From positions 361,001 through 425,000 of the forward strand of contig NZ_CYUO01000004.1 in NCBI RefSeq assembly GCF_001407835.1: 64,000 nt of DNA, in the 5' to 3' direction. Within the stretch, counting starts at the first letter, position 1. Every line of letters begins with the position of its first letter. The position numbers were made by a program, and so were the translations under genes. The notes under the pieces are model-generated. The model worked only from the letters and a program-made list of their open reading frames with translations. It did no database searches and was not told where the DNA came from. This DNA comes from Lagierella massiliensis (GTDB lineage Bacteria > Bacillota > Clostridia > Tissierellales > Peptoniphilaceae). This document shows positions 36,355 through 44,443 of the stretch, piece after piece.

Positions 36355-37818
36355 ATGGCTTGTACAACTTTACTTGTAGGAAAAAAAGCTTCTTATGATA
36401 ACTCAACTATAGTTACAAGAAGTGAAGATTCACCTTCAGGTGAATACACTGCAAAAAGATTTATCGTAGTAGAACCAAAGGATCAACCAAAAAGATATAA
36501 ATCAGTAATTTCAGAATGTGAGTTTGATCTTCCAGACAACCCACTTAGATATACCGCTCATCCTAACTCAGATCCTGTAGAGGGGATATGGGGTTGCAAT
36601 GGAACTAACTCAAAGAATATTTCAATGACTGCAACGGAAACTATCACTACAAATCCAAGAGTTTTAGGAGCTGATCCACTTTTAATTAATAATAAGGACA
36701 AAAAGGAAGGTGGACTTGGTGAAGAGGATTATGTTACTGTTGTCCTTCCATATATCTCTTCTGCAAGAGAAGGAGTTGAAAGACTTGGAAAGCTTTTAGA
36801 AGAGCATGGAACTTATGAATCAAATGGTATAGCTTTTCAAGATGAAGATGAAATTTGGTGGCTTGAAACAATTGGTGGACATCACTGGATGGCAAGTCGT
36901 GTTCCAGATGACTGCTATGTAGTTATGCCTAATCAACTTGGTATAGATTACTTTGACTTTGAAGATGCATATGGCAAGAAGGAAAACTTTATGTGTTGTG
37001 AAGACTTAAAGGAATGGACTGAAGAACATCATCTTAATTTAAATAAAGACGATGACTTTAATCCAAGATTTGCATATGGATCTGGGGAAGACTCTGACAG
37101 AGTTTACAACACACCAAGGGCTTGGGGTATGTTAAGACATTTCAATCCAAGATCCTTTGTTTGGGATGGAGTTGATGCAGATTTTACACCTGAAGATTTA
37201 GATTTACCATGGGCGATGGCTCCTGAAAGAAAAATTACTATTGAAGACATGAAGTATGTGCTTTCATACTACTACCAAGGAACAGAATTTAGTTCATATG
37301 GCAAGGGAGAAAAAAGAGGAAAGTACAGACCAATAGGAATCAATAGAAATAATGTAACTGTGTTCACTCAAATCAGACCATATATCGGCGAAGGAAATAA
37401 AGTTGTGGAATGGCACGCCCTTGGCTCAAATGCATTTAACTCAGCAGTAGCTCTTTATGCAAATGTAAGAACAACTCCAAAGTACTTTGCAGATGATTCA
37501 AATACAGTAACTACAAATAATTTCTACTGGACAAATAGACTAATAGGCGCACTTGTGGATGCACATTATAGTGAAGCAATTGTTGAAGTGGAAAGATATA
37601 ACCAAAAGATTATGGCAAAGTCTCACGAAATGCTTATAAAGACTGATAGGGAAGTAAAGGAAAAAGATTTAAAGGGCGACGCTCTACATGAAGCTTTAGA
37701 AAAGGCAAACCAAGATATTTCTGACTTCACAGAAGCTGAGACAAATAAACTTTTAGACAGAGTTTTATATATCGCATCAAATAATATGAAAAATGCTTTT
37801 TCAAGAAGTGATAACTAA
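36355..37818 (+). CDS. C69-family dipeptidase
   Basis: The protein belongs to the Ntn-hydrolase peptidase family C69. The N-terminal MACTTLLVGKKAS presents Cys3 as the likely nucleophile after removal of two residues. WGCNGTNSKNISMTATET and GIAFQDEDEIWWLETIGGHHW are family blocks. The 487-residue length is normal. It hydrolyses dipeptides with broad specificity. AAGGAGG precedes ATG 36355. A strong hairpin follows. Confidence 0.9.
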   Translation: MACTTLLVGKKASYDNSTIVTRSEDSPSGEYTAKRFIVVEPKDQPKRYKSVISECEFDLPDNPLRYTAHPNSDPVEGIWGCNGTNSKNISMTATETITTNPRVLGADPLLINNKDKKEGGLGEEDYVTVVLPYISSAREGVERLGKLLEEHGTYESNGIAFQDEDEIWWLETIGGHHWMASRVPDDCYVVMPNQLGIDYFDFEDAYGKKENFMCCEDLKEWTEEHHLNLNKDDDFNPRFAYGSGEDSDRVYNTPRAWGMLRHFNPRSFVWDGVDADFTPEDLDLPWAMAPERKITIEDMKYVLSYYYQGTEFSSYGKGEKRGKYRPIGINRNNVTVFTQIRPYIGEGNKVVEWHALGSNAFNSAVALYANVRTTPKYFADDSNTVTTNNFYWTNRLIGALVDAHYSEAIVEVERYNQKIMAKSHEMLIKTDREVKEKDLKGDALHEALEKANQDISDFTEAETNKLLDRVLYIASNNMKNAFSRSDN

Positions 37819-37842
37819 AAAGGGCCCATATGGGCTCTTTTA
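37818..37842. terminator. Bidirectional terminator between C69 peptidase and lipoprotein genes
   Basis: An 11-bp stem AAAAGGGCCCA/TGGGCTCTTTT with one G-U pair lies between convergent genes. Confidence 0.75.
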
Positions 37843-37852
37843 GTTCTACTTT

Positions 37853-38491
37853 CTATTCAACAAATTCTATATTGAACTCTATATCATCTCCAGTTTTATT
37901 TCCATTTTCATCTAATGCCTGAGGGACTACAATTTTTAAATTTTCGTCTTTTGTTGCAGATTCATCCACGAAAAAGGTTAAGTTTCCCTCATCCATAGAG
38001 TTTCCATTGAAGTCACCATCAAAATTATCTGACTTTGTCATGTCAGGAAGACACTCTTTGTTATTTGAATCTATGACTTTCGCATTTTTCATATCAAGGC
38101 TATGGACTTCACTTGACTTGTGTTCTACAAAAAGATTTACAGTTAAAAAATATATTATTTTTTTACCACCAAATTCTTCAATATGTTCATTTTTAAGTTC
38201 GAGGCTACTCAACTGAACTGCATTTAATTTGAAATCGAAGGGTCCGTTTGAGATGGTTTCATCAATTTCATCTAAATTTATTAGTATTGTTCTCTTTCCT
38301 ATTTCAGTTTCAATCTCTTTTCCTTTTACATCATGGTTATGCTCATGATTATCTTCGTGGTCATGTTCTTCCTCATGAACAGGTTCTTCGGTATTCGATA
38401 TATTTGAAGTCAATTTGTTTTGATTATTTTTACATGATGTTACATTTAGACTTAAAAGCAACAACATAATAATTTTTATGAATTTTTTCAT
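37853..38491 (-). CDS. Lipoprotein with a His/Glu-rich segment
   Basis: A signal peptide with lipobox LNVTSC (Cys20) is followed by a low-complexity segment HEEEHDHEDNHEHNHD at about residues 40-55. The rest (~65-212) is beta-rich and may be an immunoglobulin-like domain of the DUF4352/DUF5067 sort. The His-rich stretch is a plausible zinc or other metal ligand. No transporter gene is adjacent. The function is not known; secretion and lipidation are the safe part. Confidence 0.75.
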   Translation of the reverse strand: MKKFIKIIMLLLLSLNVTSCKNNQNKLTSNISNTEEPVHEEEHDHEDNHEHNHDVKGKEIETEIGKRTILINLDEIDETISNGPFDFKLNAVQLSSLELKNEHIEEFGGKKIIYFLTVNLFVEHKSSEVHSLDMKNAKVIDSNNKECLPDMTKSDNFDGDFNGNSMDEGNLTFFVDESATKDENLKIVVPQALDENGNKTGDDIEFNIEFVE

Positions 38492-38639
38492 CTATCCCTC
38501 CAAGTATAATTCTAATACTATTTTATCATAGTAAATCAAAATATTAATTAGGCTTTAATGCTAAACTGTTGTGTTATAATAAAAACATTGAAAGAATTTA
38601 TTTTAATAATTTTTGAGAGTCATTTGATGGAGGAAAAAA

Positions 38640-39815
38640 ATGAAAGATGTTTATGAAAGAGCTTTGGAAGCTCATAGAAATTGGAAGGGAAAACTAAGTG
38701 TAGAATCAAAGGCAAAGATTGATTCCAAAGAAGAACTTGGTCTTGCATATACTCCAGGAGTTGCACAACCTTGTAGAGAAATAGCGAAAGACAGGGACTT
38801 GGCATATGAATACACATGGAAGGGCAATTCAATTGCGGTTATTTCTGACGGCTCTGCTGTGCTTGGACTTGGCGATATTGGACCTGAAGCGGCGCTACCT
38901 GTAATGGAGGGAAAGTCCATTCTTTTCAAAAAATTTGGTGGAGTAAATGCAGTACCAATAGTTTTAAATACAAAGAATACTGAAGAGATAATCCAAACTA
39001 TTAAAAATATTGCTCCAACATATGGAGGAATAAACTTGGAGGATATTTCAGCTCCAAGATGTGTTGAAATAGAGAGAAGGCTTATTGAAGAACTTGACAT
39101 TCCAGTTTTTCATGACGACCAACATGGAACTGCAATCGTAGTTACAGCTGCACTAATAAATTCTTTGAAACTTGCAGGTAAAGATGCTAAAGATGTTACG
39201 GTTGTAGTTTCAGGAACTGGTGCTGCAGGTTCTTCAATAATAAATATGATGAAAAGACTTGGAGTTTATAATATATATGCCTTTAATAGAAAAGGTGTTT
39301 TAAGAAGATCTGAAATTGCCTTTTATAACTTTGTTGAAAAGGAAATCGCAGAGATTACAAATATTGAAGATGAAGACATTACAATTTCAGAAGCAATGAC
39401 TAAGGCAGATGTATTTATCGGAGTGTCAGGACCGAATGTAATAAACGCTGAAATGGTAAGGAGCATGAAGAGTAAACCTATAGTATTTGCTATGGCAAAT
39501 CCTGAACCGGAAATTCCATATGAAGAGGCTATTAAAGGTGGTGCGTTCGTTGCAGGAACAGGTAGATCAGATTTTCCAAATCAAGTTAACAACGTACTTG
39601 CATTCCCGGGACTTTTCAAAGGTGCACTACAGGCGAGGGCAAAGAAGATTACAGAAGAGATGAAGATGGCAGCGGCAGTTGGCATTGCAAATTTAATTTC
39701 AGAAGATGAATTGAATCCAGAATATGTTATACCTTCAGTCTTTGATGAAAGAGTTGCAGACTTTGTGGCAAAAGAAGTTATAAGAGTTTCTGAATTAGAA
39801 AATGGGAGAAACTAA
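38640..39815 (+). CDS. NAD(P)-dependent malic enzyme
   Basis: The 391-residue short bacterial form decarboxylates malate to pyruvate. Landmarks are LAYTPGVAQPCREI, VFHDDQHGTAIVV, the Rossmann loop VVVSGTGAAGSSI and NQVNNVLAFPGLFKGAL. The TATAAT near 38575 and GGAGG before ATG 38640 support its expression. Its stop overlaps the next start by one base. Confidence 0.93.
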   Translation: MKDVYERALEAHRNWKGKLSVESKAKIDSKEELGLAYTPGVAQPCREIAKDRDLAYEYTWKGNSIAVISDGSAVLGLGDIGPEAALPVMEGKSILFKKFGGVNAVPIVLNTKNTEEIIQTIKNIAPTYGGINLEDISAPRCVEIERRLIEELDIPVFHDDQHGTAIVVTAALINSLKLAGKDAKDVTVVVSGTGAAGSSIINMMKRLGVYNIYAFNRKGVLRRSEIAFYNFVEKEIAEITNIEDEDITISEAMTKADVFIGVSGPNVINAEMVRSMKSKPIVFAMANPEPEIPYEEAIKGGAFVAGTGRSDFPNQVNNVLAFPGLFKGALQARAKKITEEMKMAAAVGIANLISEDELNPEYVIPSVFDERVADFVAKEVIRVSELENGRN

Positions 39816-40993
39816 TGAAGATAAATTTTAATAGAGAAGATAATACAAAACTATTCTACAGACTTTTAACTGTCTTTATTTCAATATTATTCTTTTTTAT
39901 AATCTACCGCTTTGATGGATTTAAAAAGGGAGTTGGAAGTGTAATTAATATACTTTCTCCTATCATATATGGTGGAATCATTGCCTATATAATAAATATG
40001 CCAATGGATTTCATTGAAAGAAATTTAAATAAGATAAGTGGATTTAGAAAGCTTTCATTCAAAAAGAAGAGAATTATTTCACTTGTACTAACCTACTTGA
40101 TTGTAATTATTTTGGTTGTTGTGTTTTTTGCACTATTAATTCCACAAATAGCTGACTCAGTAACAAAGCTTACAGACATGACTTCTGATTATCTAAAGGA
40201 CAACAAGTTTGAATCATGGGGAGAATTCTTCAACAAATATGGAGTTAATAAGAAAGTATCTGACTTTTTAACAGAGCGAATAGCTCAGTTGACAGAGTAC
40301 TTAAAGGGAGTTTTATCAAAGGTTGGGCCAAAGATTACGGGATTTGCGTCAGGTTTTGTTTCAGTAATATTCAAAATAGGAGTAGGTTTTATAGTTTCAC
40401 TATATGTATTAAATGACAAGGAGCACTTTGCCGCAATTTCAAAGAAAGCAACCTTTGCAATTTTTCCAAAAAAAGTTGCTGCAAAGTTAATAAGCATAGC
40501 AAGAGATATTGGAAAGACTGTAAAGCAAACTTTAACAGGGGACCTATTGGCGTCAATCATCTTGGGGATAGAAATTTCCGTTGTTTTACTTGTGCTTAAA
40601 ATTGAAGGCGTAATAATAATGGGAATACTCATTGCTTTAACTAATATGATTCCATATATAGGACCAATTATTGGAGCAATTCCAGTTTTTATAATGATTG
40701 GGGTTCAAGATATCAAAGCTGCATTTATTTTCCTAATAGCAGTTGTGATTGGACAACAGATTGATGGAAATGTTGTTAAGCCGAGAATTCACTCTGGATC
40801 AATAGGAATAAATTCTTTCTGGATTCTCTTTGCAATTATTATAGGTGGAGCGATGTTTGGAATACCAGGAATGATTATTGGAGTTCCAATCTTTGCGGTT
40901 TTATTTGGATTAGTCAAAGAGCTTATAGAATACATTCTAAACAGAAAGGGCTTACCAGTAAATACATCTGAATATGAAGTTGATAAAGAGTAG
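39815..40993 (+). CDS. AI-2E-family (PerM/YdiK-like) membrane permease
   Basis: The 392-residue protein has about eight membrane segments. The C-terminal block GPIIGAIPVFIMIG, QQIDGNVVKPRI and SIGINSFWILFAII is typical of the family. Members range from autoinducer exporters to Na+/H+ antiporters, so the substrate is open. It is coupled to the malic enzyme gene (TAATG overlap). Confidence 0.88.
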   Translation: MKINFNREDNTKLFYRLLTVFISILFFFIIYRFDGFKKGVGSVINILSPIIYGGIIAYIINMPMDFIERNLNKISGFRKLSFKKKRIISLVLTYLIVIILVVVFFALLIPQIADSVTKLTDMTSDYLKDNKFESWGEFFNKYGVNKKVSDFLTERIAQLTEYLKGVLSKVGPKITGFASGFVSVIFKIGVGFIVSLYVLNDKEHFAAISKKATFAIFPKKVAAKLISIARDIGKTVKQTLTGDLLASIILGIEISVVLLVLKIEGVIIMGILIALTNMIPYIGPIIGAIPVFIMIGVQDIKAAFIFLIAVVIGQQIDGNVVKPRIHSGSIGINSFWILFAIIIGGAMFGIPGMIIGVPIFAVLFGLVKELIEYILNRKGLPVNTSEYEVDKE

Positions 40994-40996
40994 TTT

Positions 40997-41026
40997 AGAG
41001 CCGGTACAAAGTATCGGCTTTTTTTA
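40997..41026 (+). terminator. Terminator after the AI-2E-family gene
   Basis: The stem AGCCGGTA/TATCGGCT with a T-G pair is followed by seven T residues. Confidence 0.82.
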
Positions 41027-41149
41027 CTTTGTAAAAATATGTTTGTATAACAAAGTTCTATTAATTAATCACAAAAGAATTAAATTTTAATACAAAAGAA
41101 ATTGTTTTCATGGTATAATCAGAGTAAGGTAAATTAACGGGAGGTAAAG

Positions 41150-43210
41150 ATGAAAGCATATACAACAGATAAGATTAGAAATTTATGTTTAGTTGGGCAC
41201 AGCGGAGTTGGGAAAACCAGCTTAATTGAATCTATGTTAAATATTACCGGCGTGACTAAGCGTATAGGAAAAGTTGAAGAGGGAAACACAGTTTCTGACT
41301 TTTCAAAGGAAGAGATAAAGAGAGGTTCTTCAATTAATACAACCGTTATCCCAATAGAATATGACGGTTTCAAAGTAAATCTAATAGACACTCCGGGATA
41401 TTTCGACTTTAAGAACGAAGTTTATTCAGCATTAAGAGCTTCTGAAGCAGCCCTTGTACTAATTGACTCTTCAAGTGGAATAGAAGTTGGAACTGAAAAA
41501 GTTCTTAATTATACAAAGGAAATTCAATTACCAAGAATAATATTCGTAAATAAGATGGAGAAAGAAAATGCAAATCTTAACAAGATAGTCTCCGATCTTC
41601 ATATAAATTTTGATAAAAAAGTTATTCCTTTTACACTTACAATGGGCGAAGGAGAAAACTTTACAGGACTTATTGACGTATTAAACAAAAAAGCATATGA
41701 ATATGATGGATTTACAAGAAAAGAAGTTCCTATTCCTGAAAATAGAGTTGAGGAAGTTGAAGTTGTCTATGGGGAAATAGTTGAAATCGTTGCAGAAAGT
41801 GACGAAGAACTTATGAATAAGTACTTCGACGGGGAAGAATTCAATCACGAAGAACTTATGGAAGGTATAACAACTGCACTTTTAGAGGGTTCAGCAGTGC
41901 CTCTTGTAGCAGGTTCAACGGATACAGGAGCAGGTATAGATATACTTCTTGAAACTATAACTGAATTTATGCCAGCGCCTTCAGACCAAAGAGCTAAGTA
42001 TGGCTTTAGACTTGAAGATGGAAACTACAGAGGAGTTCACCCAGACGAACCACTTTCAGCAGTTGTATTTAAAACAATAACTGACCCATTTGTAGGAAAG
42101 ATTTCAATATTTAAAGTTGTTTCAGGAAAGCTTACAAAAGATACTGAAATATACAATGCAAATAAGGACAAGACAGAAAAAATCGGTAACCTATTCTTCA
42201 TTAGAGGTAAAGAGCAAATAGAGACAAACGAGGTTGTTGCAGGGGACATCGGTGCTATTTCAAAACTTGGCGTTACAGAAACTGGGGACACACTTTGCAC
42301 TAAAGCTCATCCAATACAGTACAAGGCATTAAAAGTTCCAAAGGCATCTTACTATATTGCTATTGAACCGGTTTCAAAGGGAGATGAAGATAAAATTTCA
42401 TCTGCACTTTCAAAATTGCAAGAGGAAGATCCAAGCCTTAATGTTGAAAGAAACCCTGAAACAAAACAACTTGTAATTGGTGGTCAAGGAAATGTTCAAC
42501 TTCAATCAATACTAAATAGACTTAAAGATGAATTTAGCGTTGATACAAAAATAATTCCACTTAAGATTGCATATAGAGAAACCATCAAAGGCAAATCAGA
42601 TGTTCAAGGTAAACATAAGAAACAATCTGGTGGTGCAGGACAATATGGTGATGTATTTATAAGATTTGAACCAACTGAAGAAGACTTTGTATTCGAAGAA
42701 GAAGTATTCGGTGGAGCAGTTCCTAAAAACTATTTCCCTGCAGTTGAAAAAGGTTTGATAGAATCACTTGAAAAGGGACCTTTGGCAGGATATCCAGTAG
42801 TTAATATCAAAGCTACACTATATGACGGATCTTACCATCCAGTTGACTCAAACGAAATGGCATTTAAAATGGCAGCACAACTTGCATTTAGAAAAGGTAT
42901 CAAAGAAGCAAAACCAGTATTACTTGAACCAATTATGAAGATAGTTGTTAAGGTTCCAGAAGAGTACATGGGCGATGTTATGGGAGATATGAACAAGAGA
43001 CGTGGAAGAATTCTTGGAATGGATTCACAAGAAGACGGAACACAAGTTGTTACAGCAGAAGCTCCACATGCAGAACTTTTTGAATACTCAATTGACCTTC
43101 GTTCAATGACACAGGCAAGAGGGGACTTTGAAATGGAATTTGTAAGATATGAAGAAGTTCCATCAAATGTTGCAGAAAAAATTATAGAAGAATCAAGTAC
43201 AGAAGAATAA
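41150..43210 (+). CDS. EF-G-like translational GTPase (paralogue, not FusA)
   Basis: The GTPase domain shows GHSGVGKTSLIES (G1), RGSSINTTVIPIEY (switch region, replacing the RGITI of FusA), IDTPGYFDF (G3) and VNKMEKE (G4). Domains II-V follow with GGAVPKNYFPAVEKG and the C-terminal EVPSNVAEKII. The 686-residue length is EF-G-like. The switch change marks the EF-G2/FusA-like group, whose role is not established and does not include normal translocation in known cases. It is a monocistronic unit with its own terminator. Confidence 0.88.
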   Translation: MKAYTTDKIRNLCLVGHSGVGKTSLIESMLNITGVTKRIGKVEEGNTVSDFSKEEIKRGSSINTTVIPIEYDGFKVNLIDTPGYFDFKNEVYSALRASEAALVLIDSSSGIEVGTEKVLNYTKEIQLPRIIFVNKMEKENANLNKIVSDLHINFDKKVIPFTLTMGEGENFTGLIDVLNKKAYEYDGFTRKEVPIPENRVEEVEVVYGEIVEIVAESDEELMNKYFDGEEFNHEELMEGITTALLEGSAVPLVAGSTDTGAGIDILLETITEFMPAPSDQRAKYGFRLEDGNYRGVHPDEPLSAVVFKTITDPFVGKISIFKVVSGKLTKDTEIYNANKDKTEKIGNLFFIRGKEQIETNEVVAGDIGAISKLGVTETGDTLCTKAHPIQYKALKVPKASYYIAIEPVSKGDEDKISSALSKLQEEDPSLNVERNPETKQLVIGGQGNVQLQSILNRLKDEFSVDTKIIPLKIAYRETIKGKSDVQGKHKKQSGGAGQYGDVFIRFEPTEEDFVFEEEVFGGAVPKNYFPAVEKGLIESLEKGPLAGYPVVNIKATLYDGSYHPVDSNEMAFKMAAQLAFRKGIKEAKPVLLEPIMKIVVKVPEEYMGDVMGDMNKRRGRILGMDSQEDGTQVVTAEAPHAELFEYSIDLRSMTQARGDFEMEFVRYEEVPSNVAEKIIEESSTEE

Positions 43211-43217
43211 AAAAATA

Positions 43218-43248
43218 AAGGTCAGCTCAGAGTAGTTGACCTTTTTAA
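43218..43248 (+). terminator. Terminator after the EF-G-like gene
   Basis: AAAGGTCA/TGACCTTT stem is followed by T residues. Confidence 0.8.
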
Positions 43249-43276
43249 ATTAAAAACTGTTTTGAAGTTACCAATA

Positions 43277-43353
43277 TTGAAAATTTTTCTCAATATGGTA
43301 TAATAAATTCAAGAAAGAAATTTTTTTTAAAAATTAGGTCAAAGAAAGTCAAA
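43277..43353 (+). promoter_or_regulatory. Promoter and CtsR operator of the ctsR operon
   Basis: TTGAAA (43277-43282), a 16-bp spacer and TATAAT (43299-43304) form a vegetative promoter. GGTCAAA-GAA-AGTCAAA (43337-43353) matches the CtsR direct-repeat operator (RGTCAAANANRGTCAAA) exactly. This implies autorepression of the operon and heat induction. ATATTGA/TCAATAT also forms an inverted repeat over the -35 region. Confidence 0.9.
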
Positions 43354-43368
43354 GTTAGGAGTGGAACT

Positions 43369-43830
43369 ATGGCAGGATTAAGCAATTCCATAGAAAGTTT
43401 TTTAAAAGAATTACTTTCACAAACTGAAGATGGAATTTTAGAGATAGGTAGAAACGACTTGGCGAGTCAGTTCAACTGTGCTCCTTCTCAAATAAATTAT
43501 GTGTTGACAACAAGGTTTACTCCCTACAAGGGTTATTACATTGAGAGTAGACGAGGAGGAAGCGGGTATATAAAAATTACAAAGCTTACTTTTAGTGAAG
43601 TAGGTTATATTGATGAACTAATAAATGAAGTTATTGGAACAAGTATAACCAAGGACAAGGCAAATAGTATTGTGAAGAGTTTATATGAAGAAGATGTATT
43701 AACTAAACGAGAAGGTAGGCTTATTATACATGCATTAGAAGACACTGCACTTACCAATGTAGACAACAATATTAGAAATATTGTACGTGCAGATTTACTT
43801 CGTAATATGCTCTTAGCTTTTCTAAGATAG
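43369..43830 (+). CDS. ctsR: CtsR, class III heat-shock repressor
   Basis: The 153-residue protein has the winged-helix DNA-binding domain (LASQFNCAPSQINYVLTTRFT) and the wing RRGGSGYIKI, whose Gly-rich loop is the thermosensor in known CtsR. A matching CtsR box lies 16 bp upstream. It represses clp genes at normal temperature. It is the first gene of ctsR-mcsA-clpC. Confidence 0.95.
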   Translation: MAGLSNSIESFLKELLSQTEDGILEIGRNDLASQFNCAPSQINYVLTTRFTPYKGYYIESRRGGSGYIKITKLTFSEVGYIDELINEVIGTSITKDKANSIVKSLYEEDVLTKREGRLIIHALEDTALTNVDNNIRNIVRADLLRNMLLAFLR

Positions 43831-43840
43831 GAGGTAGCTT

Positions 43841-44425
43841 ATGAAATGCGATAAGTGTAATAATGAATCAAGTTTTGAAATTCATTTTTATGATGGAGAA
43901 AAACATAGGGTGATGAATCTTTGTAAAGATTGTTACTCAAAATATATGTCTGAAATATTTCCGCAAGATGAAAATGGAATAGACTTTAGCAAATTCAAAG
44001 ATTTTTTAAATAGTGATGAGGGACAAGCAATTACAAATCTATTAAAAGATGCTCTTGATGTTAAGATAAACTTCGATATTATGAGTAAAATGAATAAGAA
44101 AAATCAGGAGGAATCTAAACAAGAGTTGGATAAGTGTCCAAACTGTTCTAAAACATTGGAAGAGATTATTGAAGATGGAAAATTTGGATGTTCTGAATGC
44201 TATTCGACATTTAAAGATAGACTTGATGATGATTTTTTAAAGAATATTGAACAGGGCTTTGAAGAGGAAACAGAAGATAATAAGGAAATAAAAATTCTTG
44301 TTAATAAAATAGAAAAAAAGGAAGAGGATCTAAAAATTTTCATTGAAAAGGAAGATTTTGAAGGGGCTTGCGAATTAAGGGATGAAATAAATAAGCTTAA
44401 GTCAGACTTGGATAATTTAAAATAA
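43841..44425 (+). CDS. mcsA: McsA-like zinc-finger/UVR protein
   Basis: The 194-residue protein has two CxxC pairs at the N terminus (CDKC and CKDC) and two further ones (CPNC and CSEC), with a C-terminal UVR motif (FEGACELRDEINKLKSDL). In Bacillus it activates the arginine kinase McsB and helps CtsR inactivation. Here no mcsB gene follows, which is unusual. Confidence 0.88.
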   Translation: MKCDKCNNESSFEIHFYDGEKHRVMNLCKDCYSKYMSEIFPQDENGIDFSKFKDFLNSDEGQAITNLLKDALDVKINFDIMSKMNKKNQEESKQELDKCPNCSKTLEEIIEDGKFGCSECYSTFKDRLDDDFLKNIEQGFEEETEDNKEIKILVNKIEKKEEDLKIFIEKEDFEGACELRDEINKLKSDLDNLK

Positions 44426-44443
44426 TCTGAGAAAGGAGCTGTT

